Positions 27,601 to 38,763 of a DNA stretch of 64,000 nt are shown piece by piece; position 1 is the stretch's first letter, and every line of letters starts with the position of its first letter. The notes under the pieces are model-generated. The model saw only the letters and a list, made by a program, of their open reading frames with translations, did no database searches and was not told the DNA's origin. Source of the DNA: Xylocopa sonorina. Lineage: Eukaryota > Arthropoda > Insecta > Hymenoptera > Apidae. Made by a program: the position numbers and the translations under genes. The DNA is taken from the NCBI RefSeq assembly GCF_050948175.1, contig NC_135205.1, forward strand, positions 4,501,795-4,565,794. The letters are read 5' to 3'.

Positions 27601-28024
27601 CCACCACCGATACGAGGTGGTGGGTTAATCAAGAGCCCGCTCTATTACGAAATTCATGTCCGACCGTGGCGCGCGGTCGTTAACAGGAACGAGAGCACGT
27701 CCAGCCACTAAACTATTGGCATAACCGGCGCCGTAAGTTCGCATTCTCTGTGTCGATTGTCCGTGCATACAGTTTGGGGGCTCGTGGTGGCACGTATCGA
27801 GCGTGAATCGATCGGCGAACGCCTCGTTTCCGGGGGTTGGACTAATGGACGGCGACGAAAAAATAGCTGAGGGAGCAGGGTGGAGTAAATGCGCAACGTA
27901 AACGGATCACGGTTAGATCCGTGAACGTACGACGCTCGCTGAGGTTTGGGGGTAAACAAAGGGTGAATCGAATCGAGAGGTGCAGCGTCGAGGGAGAGCC
28001 TGGCGACTCGGTAGTTGTCGCAGG
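24656..28024. other. non-coding stretch, no gene recognised
   Basis: Mostly unique CpG-rich DNA. Frames are short and lack domains. The longest (24530-25099 on -, 189 codons) is the antisense of the purine tract and its right flank. Nothing resembling a tRNA, a transposase or a reverse transcriptase was seen. Confidence 0.5.
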
Positions 28025-28071
28025 TCGTCGTCGAAGTTGCGATAACGAACTTCGACGACGATGCGTTATCG
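28025..28071. other. perfect 14-bp hairpin with a loop complementary to the 3' flank
   Basis: TCGTCGTCGAAGTT (28025-28038) and AACTTCGACGACGA (28048-28061) are perfect reverse complements around a 9-base loop. Eight loop bases, CGATAACG (28040-28047), are perfectly complementary to CGTTATCG at 28064-28071, two bases beyond the stem. The sequence can therefore form either of two overlapping hairpins. In single-stranded form the geometry suggests the pairings compete, because the connecting bases look too few for both full stems to coexist as a pseudoknot. Function is unknown, and no repeat family is recognised. Confidence 0.7.
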
Positions 28072-30147
28072 TCGCGTTTCTCTGCTGCTGCCACGTACAT
28101 TCATTCATGAGCTTATGTAGAAGAATGGGCGTTTGTGTATGGTTTGCGAAATGTTCGAGGGATAATTTCGCAGGACAAATCGAAAAACAATTTTCGCTCG
28201 AGGTTTTGGATGTTTATTGAGTGGCAGTGTTAAGAGTACTATATGAGTGTCCACGTGCAATTATATAGTATAACGCTGATCATAATAGAGCTCCTTTACG
28301 TTTAGAGTCTCGCCATGCAGTGGTACTAACTGAACGACAGAGATAGAGAGTTCAGAGGGAGATTAACTTACCCCCACGATTACCTATTTACGAGACACCT
28401 TCGGTATTATAAGAGAGACAAAGGTAGTTCAACTCTAAATTATCTCTAGCACACGTGTACCAACGACACGTTACTCGAGATATTGCTCAGTCTGTACGAG
28501 AGTAGGATGGAAGAAAATTCGCAACAAAATATCTACACCTGTGCAATCTGAATAGACTGCTACCATTTGCAAAGCTCCTTCGTTCAATTTCAGAATTTCG
28601 TTACATCCTCGATTCCCTCTAATCTTGAATTTCCGTAACGAGCTCTTAAACCCACGAACAGTTATCGAGAGTATCGCGTGCACACACCTGCATCAGCGTG
28701 TATCTTAAACGCAGGCTAATTTGTTCGTTGCACTGATCTCTCGCAAGTCGAACGCTGGCGCAGCTCAATCCGACCAGTGGATTGTTTAACCGTGTTGTTC
28801 GACCTGTTCCAGCTGTTTGTCAGCTTCTGTTCCGTTCTTCCCTCGCGCGTAGCCCGTCTACCGCTGTTCCCACCCCATCTCGCTCGAAAACACACCCCTG
28901 CTCACGAGCCCTCGGCGGGCATTACATTTACACAGCGGAGTAATACGTTTAATCCCGATATGCTACCTCATTATAATCCCGAGGCTGACCAATAACGGCA
29001 CCCCGTTAAATGACCAACGATTTCACGGTACCGTGCGCGGCGGTACGCGCGACACATTATCGCGTCGCACACAAACGCGGCGGTGTCCCGCTCTGGGATT
29101 AGACTTCCGGCCAGTGCCACTCTGTCCGCGTCCGTCATGTCCACGGGATTATGTAATAATCGCGATTTCCTATTTGACCGCCTTCCGTTCGCCCGGTTTG
29201 CTCCCAAGATTGGCACCCCGTGCCCACTTTGCGTTACGCCGAATAGAGGTCAACTCTGCTCCCGCGTCAGAATTCCCCTCAAATTCGTCCGGGAGTCCGA
29301 TTAAATTTGTATTTGCTCTGCTCAGCTGACGGCGCGCGGCTCTGTTAAATTGAACGTATTTTCATCAGAATCGAGTCTTCCTTTCAGACGCTTTCGTGTA
29401 AAAATTTTGCTAAACAACGTTGGAAATTAATCGCGTGAACTTTGGCGAATCGATCACGATGAAACTGTGGGACAGTCTTGCACAGTGTATCTCCTTTGTA
29501 ACCCACTGCGATTTTAAACGAGTTCGACGAATTTGACGATGAAACTGAAAGAATATTTATCTGCATTAATCTTCAGTATTGCGATAGAAATTTGCGTGAA
29601 CATCAGACGCCACTTCGCGCGAAGAGAAAGGAATCTCTTATCGACTGTTTAAACTGTTCTATGTTAAATTAAATTGAAACTGAAGAGGCTGCTACCGATC
29701 ACAGTTCGAGGCACGATTAGAAACAAGAATCGTGCTGATAAAAGATCGATTAATTTATTCAATACTGGGCGGGCTTGTATTAGTTCCAAAGCGGGACGAT
29801 TAAGCATTCAGCTTGTTTCACTCTTTATCTCCGTTGAAGCGCGTAACGATTTCGTTCGGGGCTCCTTTGGAGAATTTTCACGGGGGTCCGTCGAACCGCC
29901 TTCGGGGGACACTTTCGTCCCTGGCTGGAACGGAAGCCCGTATGCATATGAACTATCCTTATCTCTATCTCGACGTCGCTCATTGGTGGGGAACCCAATT
30001 CCTCGATAAATGCTCCGGGGCCCCAGTATACGTCCCTGTATAATGCATTCGTAAGTAACTACGCGATCGCTGATCTCCTCGCGATAAATTTCACGTTTAT
30101 GGACAGACGTATGCGCTGGTTGCGCGCGCGATCTTCCTTGGGTTTCT
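28072..30147. other. non-coding stretch, no gene recognised
   Basis: Unique sequence. Frames are short. The minus-strand frame at 29384-29566 follows an acceptor-like TTCTTTCAG, but the predicted peptide is unremarkable and unrecognised. No repeat or RNA gene was seen. Confidence 0.45.
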
Positions 30148-30405
30148 TTAATCTGATCTGCATTCCATGCTCGAGCACGGTTCTGCGAGATTATACATCA
30201 TTTCTGCGTTAAAAATTGTTTTATAGCAAGTAATAGAAATATGCAAGAAAATATCTATAATTTCGACTATTTTTGCTAGCTCTTCTACTGTTTTTTTGTT
30301 TATTTTCAAATCTTCATTTAATATTTCAAGTGTCTTGATCGAAGAGACCAATGAAACGATAGTAGAAAGCACTGTGTAGTGATAAAAATTTGCCAGATGG
30401 AAAGC
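30148..30405 (-). other. protein-like open frame, exon candidate (unidentified)
   Basis: On the minus strand an AT-rich frame is open for 86 codons between a TGA at 30406-30408 and a TAA just after RSD. From the GTG at 30370-30372 it would encode about 74 residues. Unlike nearly all other frames here it is rich in Leu, Ile, Lys and Glu and poor in Arg, with a pattern compatible with an amphipathic helix (EELAKIVEIIDIF). A plausible splice acceptor (TTTTTATCACTACACAG, AG at 30372-30373) sits just before LSTIV, and GTATAAT at about 30204 could be a donor. The family is not recognised. It could be a small exon, a relic, or chance openness in an AT-rich island. The composition contrast is the only positive evidence. 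Confidence 0.15.
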
Positions 30406-30408
30406 TCA

Positions 30409-31280
30409 TCGAATTTCCTTTTCTCACGTTTCTTTTTTTATCTGATCAAAAGTGTCGTGGAGGACAGAAGGGATGGTCGCGCTACAGCGTCGAGGGCGCC
30501 GCGTATTTCCGGTCGGATTAAGAACAAAAAGCGCGGATGTACGATCCCGTCGAGGCGCGGATTAATTGAAACCGAATGAGCCAGACTTACGCTCGCAAAT
30601 GCGATTACATCTTCTAAACGGTGGCTGCACTCGAACGGGTCGTAGACGAGCGTGTCGTTGAAACGCACTGCAATTGATACTCGTCCCCGTTTGCGCGCGA
30701 GCGTGAAATTAATGGGCGATATGGAACACGGAAGACGGTCAAACGTAATTGATCAAAGGGATCGACTTTTTCCAGTAATTGTTGTATCAGTGTCTCGATA
30801 TTCGACGGTATTAAAAATTAATCCTGGCTAATGGTAAACAATACGATTAAAATTGAAATTCCCATTATTTTCTACCGACGAAACGATGAAATTCGAGCGG
30901 GTTAAACGTATTTCCGCTATCTGCGCGTTCCTTTCCGGTGAACTCGTCCGATTAAAATACGTACTTTTCAATGAGATCTATTAATTACGGTTGTATCCCT
31001 TTTTTTCCTGGAGTTGTTAGAGGCGAAATTCGAGGTGCTTCTTTTTATCCTCCCTTTCAGCGCGACCCCTATCGTCTAACGAACGTTTGTCATTGTAATC
31101 CGATTTACAGGGGTATTATAAATCGTTGAGGCGATGAAATAACGGCGTTCTTTCGCGTTTTCCCTGCGAATGCAACGCTTTACGATCCGTAATCCGCAGA
31201 AGGGAAGTCGAAGGAATAACGAGTCCTTCGCGCCAGCCGCGCCAGGATCGTCCCAATCATTGCGCGTCACGCGTGTATGT
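30409..31280. other. non-coding stretch, no gene recognised
   Basis: Unique sequence with many homeodomain-like TAAT/ATTA words (for example around 30770-30900) and no open frame worth noting. Confidence 0.4.
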
Positions 31281-31672
31281 ATGCAAATATATATTTTCAT
31301 AGAAAATGAGGGGAGGAATGGGACAGAGACGGAGGGAGAGTGATAAACGTGTATCCTCTATTTAACGTATTTTATATAGGCGCATATGTGTTCTCGCGGC
31401 GCATATTGCATACTTTTTGCATATTTTATCCACATTTCTCACGTACTTCGTATGCATATTCAGCGCGCTCAGAATCAGACCGTAAAATTGATAAATAACT
31501 TTTTAATAGCTTTCCGCCGGTTTCCTTTTGTTTTTCCCCAGCCGCAGCCGCTGATATATTTACTCTCGCGCGTACCTATACGGACCTATCGTTATCATAG
31601 ACAATGTGCGTCCCGTATCAATATGCATATCGAGTGCATATCGCGCGCCTTGTATCGATATCATGAATATGC
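31281..31672. promoter_or_regulatory. cluster of octamer-like and GCATAT motifs, possible regulatory element
   Basis: A canonical octamer ATGCAAAT lies at 31281-31288. It is followed by GCATAT on the + strand at 31382, 31401, 31419, 31454, 31625 and 31636, and once on the minus strand at 31667-31672. Several are in the palindromic form ATGCAT. Octamer and GCATAT words resemble binding sites of POU-homeodomain factors. About seven GCATAT hexamers in under 300 bases is far above chance. The cluster is visible in the sequence, and the regulatory reading is an inference. Confidence 0.35.
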
Positions 31673-31777
31673 GATTTGATAAATTACAGAGCGTTACAAT
31701 TGATTCGCGAAGGTAATCGTACGGTTCTTAACGTTCGAATTAAAATCCTTCGGATACCCAATCGATTTTGTACAATC

Positions 31778-31805
31778 AAAAAAAAAAAAAAATAAATAAA
31801 TAAAA
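31778..31805. repeat. poly-A run and (AAAT)n
   Basis: A run of A about 14 bases long continues into AATAAATAAATAAAAA. The poly-A followed by a tetranucleotide repeat could mark the 3' end of an old retroposed copy, but no element body is recognisable on the left. Confidence 0.85.
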
Positions 31806-33506
31806 ACGAAACATTCGAGTCCCTTTTCCACAATTTATTTAAAAAGTGAATACGTTCCAAAGTACAGCAAACCACATTGGTACCCATATTTCGCACGCCT
31901 CGAAGTACCGCGGCTACGAAAATGTCCGCTGTCTAATCGTCAGCCGCGGAGGGCGGAAAAAACCGTGGTCAGAAGCCCGATTCGAGTCGCCAGGCGAACT
32001 GGGGTGGCTGCAGAGAATTCCAGCGAGCTCAGTTCCTCCAGTAAAGCACGGTCACGGTGGCCCTGTCCCTTTTACGTTTAACCAAATATATGGCTCCACT
32101 TTACCACGCACGATACGCATAGTTTTCGTCCTGGCGGTCCTATTTTCTGCGACCCTTTTCAACCACCGTTTTTGGTCTCGCGGCTCGCTTTCCTCTCTTT
32201 TTTTCAGCCACCCCTACCGCGGCTACCCTTTCATGTCCACGAGAGAAGGTAGGGCGCTGAAGGGATCTTTGTCAGCAGCGGAAACGATGTCGCTCGTTCG
32301 TTCTCGTTCCAACGCTACCATCGACGTGTTTCCGCGTGCGTACACGCAGCCGCGTAGCCACCCCGTGTATCTAATTTCACTGGCGCCAGGTAATTAGAGG
32401 CACGTCCGTGTTCGAACGTGATTTAAATGGGAACCGTCGAACCAGTTCGTTAAAGAATGAAGTAGTGGCATTTAGAGCTGATTCTAGATAGTCTTTGTCT
32501 ATCGTCTATGGTTTTGTGCGACGAGATTGCTAAACAGTGGAATAAACAGCGAGGGGTGTGCTTGAAACGGAGGCGATTCTGTTTTTCGTCGGAGAGCAGA
32601 TGCATTTTTTGACACGCTCGTTGCGTTGCTCTCGAATTTTTTCAGCGACCGTTGCTTGGTAAATTCGTTTGTTACTTTTCGGTCGACTGCTTGGGATTAA
32701 AGGGCGCGGTTTCCAGTCGCTTTCGTTACTTTTCTCTGTGATGTACTGTGTCGATTATTCGGGACATTTAACCCTGTGTTTCCGTTCTGAGAGATTTCTT
32801 TTATTCCCATCGCAGTTATATTCTCAAAAACTGAAGCTACTCTTCCCTTCACTATCATCCATCAATTTCATAAATTCCAAACATTATCTATCCCTTATAT
32901 CCAATTGAAAAAATTATAATTATCAACACGCACACAGTAGTTCCCAATCAAGGCATGAAAAATAAAATCGAAGTTTCCACACACAAGGAGGAATTAAAGT
33001 AGCGGTAGCTAGCAAAAGAAAATCGACTTTCATCAGACGGGCCAGCGGCTAAGACGCGAGAGCAGTCGCGCGCGAGGAACGTTGGGCCGCGCTCGGAATT
33101 GCGGCGAATTCGTCGGAAAGAAAAGGCATCGGATCGCGGCAGGGTAGATTCGTGGGTGGTGAAACAAGGGCGGCGAGCGAGCCAGTCCATCGGAATCGAT
33201 AGTGACGCGATCAACCGCTCAAACGGCTCGAATTCTTGCCGCTGGTCTCGCAGCGAACAGCAGCAGCGGCCTTTTAAAGGGACGATTCGCGGTGGAACAC
33301 GATGGTACGAGACGTGCGCCGTTTCTTTCAGCGTGCGTGGAATCCGATAAGACGTCTCGAAGAATCCAGAAGGGGGTGGAACGTGTACGCGAGCCGCCGC
33401 GGAGAACTCGCCCTTCCCGCGACAAGCGGAAAGACAGAAACGCCGGACGCGGGACGGTTCTTGAGAGAATTTCCGCAGGAAAAACACACTCGACGGTCCG
33501 CGTCCG
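31806..33506. other. non-coding stretch, no gene recognised
   Basis: Contains long chance frames at 31846-32397 (+, 183 codons, ATG) and 32948-33523 (-, 191 codons). Both are Arg/Ser/Pro-rich without domains, and frames in other phases or on the other strand overlap the second. No RNA gene or repeat was recognised. Confidence 0.45.
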
Positions 33507-33800
33507 TATACTGGGTGGACCATCTGTCTTTTATACCCCTAAATAACATCGAAATTACGTGTAGATCGTGCGACAACTTGTTCTAGAAAGTGTCTCCTTT
33601 CAAATCGGTTCCTATTATTATTTCAAATCGCTCGAGAAGTGTTTTCAATGGAATTTAGTTTGTTTCAAGGGTCGCATAACGGGAGGGAAGCATGAAACAG
33701 TCAATTTTCTTCTATTTTTTTCAAGCAAATTTTGTTGGTATTTTTGGATCGATTTTTATTTTATACAACGCGCTATTTTTAGGGTGTACCACCCTGTATA
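33507..33800. mobile_element. candidate short DNA-transposon remnant with CAGGGTGG-type inverted ends
   Basis: The left end TATACTGGGTGG (33507-33518) and the right end CCACCCTGTATA (33789-33800) are inverted repeats with one mismatch. Imperfect similarity continues inward: ACCCCTAAATAAC near the left end matches ACCCTAAAAATAG read inward from the right end. The enclosed 270 bases are AT-rich, unlike the CpG-rich flanks. TA dinucleotides border both ends. Ends beginning CAGGGTG next to TA are common in insect Tc1/mariner-like short elements, which is the basis for the suggested class. There is no transposase frame. The family assignment is an inference. Confidence 0.4.
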
Positions 33801-36800
33801 CCGATTCTGCCAAGTTACGTCGTAAAGAGTAGGGATGTATAGACACAGAGAGGAAAAGGGGGGTTGCGGAAAGAAGAGACAAGTGGAAGAAGAGGCTGAC
33901 CGGTCAGCCAGCGGATTCACCAACAGGAACCAGTTGCACGCGTGTGCGTATATTAAACGTGCCGCTATCTCGCCATCTACACGTGCCACGTCGACTTTCG
34001 AGGATCCTTTAAAGTCAACATTCTTCCTTTTAGAAGTCTCCTCTGAACCCTCGACGTTGTTGCCCCGATGAAAATGCCTTCTTCTGATTGTAACGATGCT
34101 GATGCTCGTTTCAACCCCCTTGTCACTCCTTTTAGATCGACGAAGACTCGCACCGGTTCGACGCTCGGATCGTTCGATTGTCCTTCGACCATTATCGAAG
34201 TTTATCCGTGGTTCTCGTTTCACATATCTTTTCTATTTTTTTTTATAACCACGCGTAGTATTTATCTGTATGTGTACGCGCGTGTAACGCGATTCTAAAT
34301 GGAATACAAGATTGATAGCCTTCGAAAAACCCAATACTTTATTTAGCAATTTTTAATGTTAATTTGTTAGAAAATTTTGAGGGATTCAACTTCTTAACTA
34401 CTTTTGACAACCATTGAGACACACGCAGGGATGAACGATAACTCTCGCTCGAATCTCGATAATTGCAATACGTTCGAGTGACTCGGTTCGACCCCTCTGA
34501 ACCGGAAACTGCAGCTCTGGTTGCACCCGCGGGCAGACTCCGGCTGGCCGATTTGCTCAAAGACGCATTAATAAACATTGCTCACGTTCCACGCGTTCGC
34601 GTAAATCCGTGCACGATCTTACACGATTGCTTCGTTTGCGGCAACAAATACGCGCGCCGTCCGATCGTGTTTGCTCGGTCTCCCCCTGGTACATTACCGC
34701 GTGACACATCGGTTCTGGTTTAGTCATCGGTAAACTCGCGTTTCCGCAAGGGCCACGGACCGAGCGCGTGTACCTCCGGTTACGTTTGATCGCCAATTCC
34801 GTTGTCGTCCGCGTACCTTCGATTATCAAACAAACGCGAACTTCAAGTCCGCGCGCTAATCACGCGCTTTTGACGAGCGCTGGCAATTAAGCAACAACCG
34901 TTTGATCGACGCTCGAACCTAAAAGAAACGACACTTCAATTATTCCAACCAGCTACCACCTAGAAATTTATTTATTAACCAAAAGAACCGAACGACTCTT
35001 AACAGAGCTACTCGATTCACACCGAATTAACGCCAAATCAATCCAGCTCGATTATTGTCCGATCGACTGCACGTCTTCGCACCAGAATTTCCCTCCATCA
35101 ATCATTCCATTCTACACCCCTGAAGAGCAAAAAAAGAGGGTGAATAAAAACCGTACGAGCTGCTGCGCGATCTCGAATCGAATTATCGAGAACACGAGCT
35201 ATTTCAACGAAGTGTTTATCATCTCGATCGCGCGCTCGAACGCACGGTCGATCGTACAAGCGGCCATTCGACGTTCCAACCCCCTAGCGCTGGCTCTGCC
35301 GCGGGGAATTATTGTCGTCGAGCTGCGAGCAGACGCGGCGCCGTAACTCCGGCGGGAAATTAAGTAGTCTTAATTGGAAATAATTCCGACACGCGGCTCG
35401 TCGAGTGGCTCGCTTCTAGCGCGTGCTAAAAGGGGACGATTCACGCGCGGATCCACAGCCGATGCTCGACGCTTCGAGGCCTCCTGCGCGTCGTTCCGCG
35501 AGCCTGCACTGCGTTCGTTTCACGCAGACAATTCGAACGCGAGCGTAAACGCGCTCGTCATCCTGGAACGCGAGGAACGCCTTTGCCTCTTTCACCGTGT
35601 TCGCAACCCCCGCTAATCGAATCGCGTCGGTTCCGCCATCGATAATGCGTCGTCGTACGCGATTTCAGTCGCGTCTGAGTGTCTTTCGACGTTCGATTTT
35701 TGCGTTTCTCTCCTCTACGTTCGATTACAAACGATTCTTTCCTTTTACCTCTGGAGAAATGAATTTTTTACTTCGATTTTATTTGTTTGAGTATATCAAG
35801 TGTATTGTGCGGAGGAGTCTCTCAGTCGTGCGATAAAATCGTCAGTGCTTTAATCGAGAGACTTGAAACTCGCGCGTTGAGGCTCCCTTCTGCCTCGTCT
35901 CTTTTTTACTGTTTACAGACGCGAGCTGTTTCAGATAGAATCGCAGATAATCGTCGGGTATAATTAAAACGGAGAGAGCGGCGGATACGTTTTCCTCTCG
36001 ACGGAATTAATGAGACGCGTGTAACGTCTTCATTTATTCAAACGAGACGTCATATTCGTTACTCGTTTTTATCGCCACCGGCGCTGAGACCCTTTGAACG
36101 TCTTCATTAGCGTACATAATTCATTCTGTGGTTCTCGTTTAATCCCGTTTGGGATTTTCGTGTTCGAATTTCTCTTAACTCGAGTTCGTTACCAAACTTG
36201 CCAGAGCCGCGTAATTAGACGAATTAACGTACGCGCGGGCCAGTGATTAGGCGTCCAATAAATAAACTGGCGGGCATCTTCGATCCGATCTTCGAAATTC
36301 TTCCGTGGCCGCGTCACGCTGGTATCGCGCGCAACGATGAAATTGACTGCTCGAGATCCGATCGGACCCAACGGATCTTCACTTCCAATTAACCTGAGGA
36401 TTAAGCGGACAGTTTCTGTCTCTAACGATCGTGTACCTTTTTACATTCCTCGCTTGGTAAGTAATTGTTTTTTGTGTCGAGACACTAACGGACGCTAATG
36501 GTCCAATTACACGACGATCCTCAGGTGTGAAAATAATTTTACCAGCAATCAGTTTGAACAGAGATACACGAAGATACCAGTCTGTATATCTTCCTGGTTC
36601 TACGTTTACATTCTCAAATTTTATTCTGGTATTTGAACTCTTTTTGTCGTGCTAATAAAGAACGCGTAGCGTGTCTGATCGATTAGAAACGATTTAAGTA
36701 TCGTTACTGGGTTGAAAGCATTATTTTCCCTTACTCAGATCGAAACGTGAAACCACCCCTTGCGAAACACGTTTCTCTCGTTCGTCTGAAACACTTCGTA

Positions 36801-38763
36801 TCTCGCGATCCCCTCTAACCGTCGAACGAAATCCGCGAAACTTCATTTGGAAAGTACAATTTCTTCCATAATTCCATCGTCGTGCGAACTTCGAACGTAC
36901 TGTACGCCGGCAACCCCGTAATGGCGGCGCGCGGTGCTTGAGAAACGAGCGTGGGTAACGTTTCGAAACGCCGTGATTCGCTTAAGCGGTAAAGGGTCTC
37001 GCGAACAACGCGAAGAGGCAACGAAGTATCGCGATAAGTAAATGCGATTGCGCCTCGTGGATGGAACGTGAAAGCTTGCCACTCCTCGTGGAGCATCGTC
37101 GAGCGATTTCTCGTTGGATGGCACTGGAGGAGGGCGAAGACAGCAGAAGGTTTCACTTTTATCCGCGCGGCTATGGTGGCCTTTTCTGCGACTTCGACGC
37201 GCTCCTTCGCCTCGACAGCTTCGAACGTGGAGGCGTAACCGGTCGTAGCTTCGATCGTTCGCGACTGGCATCGCGGATCGCTCGTTTTCACCCCGTTCGC
37301 CACGGGGTGTGCGCGTCGCGCGCCTCTCACTTCCGCCACGGACGTTCTCCTCGTTTCTGCGTTCTCTTTTTCCCTTTTTCCTTATCGTCGATGGCGCGAA
37401 AACGATGGAACGGCGGTATTTAACGTCGTGTAAAGTAACTGTTTACGATCGCGGCACCGTCGCACGCGTTTACGAGGCGTTAACGTCGCACGATGGTCGC
37501 GCTCGGCTTTCCTGTCGCGTCCCGTTTTCATGCCCCGTACTCCCATACTCTCATTAATACTCGAATCGATAGCTTCTTCTAGCACCCGCGAGCTGGAGAG
37601 CCAATCGAACGGCTCGACGAGGAAAGGATAACGTTTCGTGTATCCTAGTTCCTCAGGATATATGGCAGACTGTTTACCAGCTGCAAGTTATATTGAAAAA
37701 GTTCGCGTCGCGCAGTTATCACGCTGGTGATAAGTGGTTACGGTCAAAACTGGTGAGAATGTAATCGAGAGATTAATTAGCTCGAAGAACCCTAAATATC
37801 GACTAATCGAAGAACTGAGTTACGTTTGGACGTTGCACTCTATTCGTAATAAAACAAAGTTACGATTTGCGAATAAAAATCGTTGAAGGGACGAAGATTC
37901 CTTCAGTCCACGGAATAATAAATATAATTTAACAGAAATAATTTCGAAATGGTGATTTATTAAGAAATATCGAATTGAAGGCAGCAACTGAATGTCAAAA
38001 TTCCTCTTTGAAATTTCCAGCTCCATTTATCGCTGCGACCATTCATCGAAACATATCCGCTTTTCTATACACTTAACAGATTACTCGCACAAGCTACCAC
38101 CACAGACAGACTATAGGAACGTGGTGCCTCTGAAACTAGTATATACCTTTTTCGCTCAGCAGTTGAATGTTTTCGCTGCTGCAACGTTTATGCCCTTTTT
38201 CGACAGTCGAAGCGTTCGCCACGGCTGAAATCGAGCGCGAACCATCGCCAAGCGTCGTTCGACGCGGGGTTGCGTCGAGAGGGTAGGACGACGCGTGCGA
38301 GCACGCGAGCTCGTTAAAAAATGGGTCATTGAAAAAAAGTTGTACGACTTTCTGAGTTATCACGTCGGTTATCGCGCACGGCTGTCCCTTTTTCGCCTGC
38401 TACAGAATTATTGTCCCAGAGGTGGTCGTCCAGGGTGGATAGTTTCCTTCGAATTTAGGCGATAAACATTTTCCACGCGACGAATTTTACGTTAGGCATA
38501 AATCTGCGCGCGAAATTATGGATTTAATAAATGTAAACTCCGCTTCGTGTGCAGCGGCTGGCGTGTAGCTGGTATTCGGTGTTTCTGATGGAAAGTTGCG
38601 GGCAAACGCGGTCAGTGATATCCGCGTGGGATCGAAAAATTTCACCGTCGTGTCGATCCGCAACTCAAAGTCGTTCCAATCATCGAAACGCTATATTTTG
38701 TTGGCCCACGTCAAGGGGAGCGCCGTTCGCGCAGAAAAAAGCTACGTTTGCCACATAAATTTC
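33801..38763. other. non-coding stretch, no gene recognised
   Basis: Unique CpG-rich DNA. Frames at 36815-37339 and 36843-37271 (minus, overlapping each other) and 37061-37423 (+) occupy the same DNA in three readings. This is typical of chance openness in TCG-rich sequence. A short inverted repeat AATCCC/GGGATT lies near 36145. No mobile element or RNA gene was seen. Confidence 0.5.

Noticed and set aside
32948..33523. 191-codon minus-strand frame
   Set aside because: Overlapped by three + frames and two other minus frames. Arg/Ser/Pro-rich, consistent with chance openness in CpG-rich DNA.
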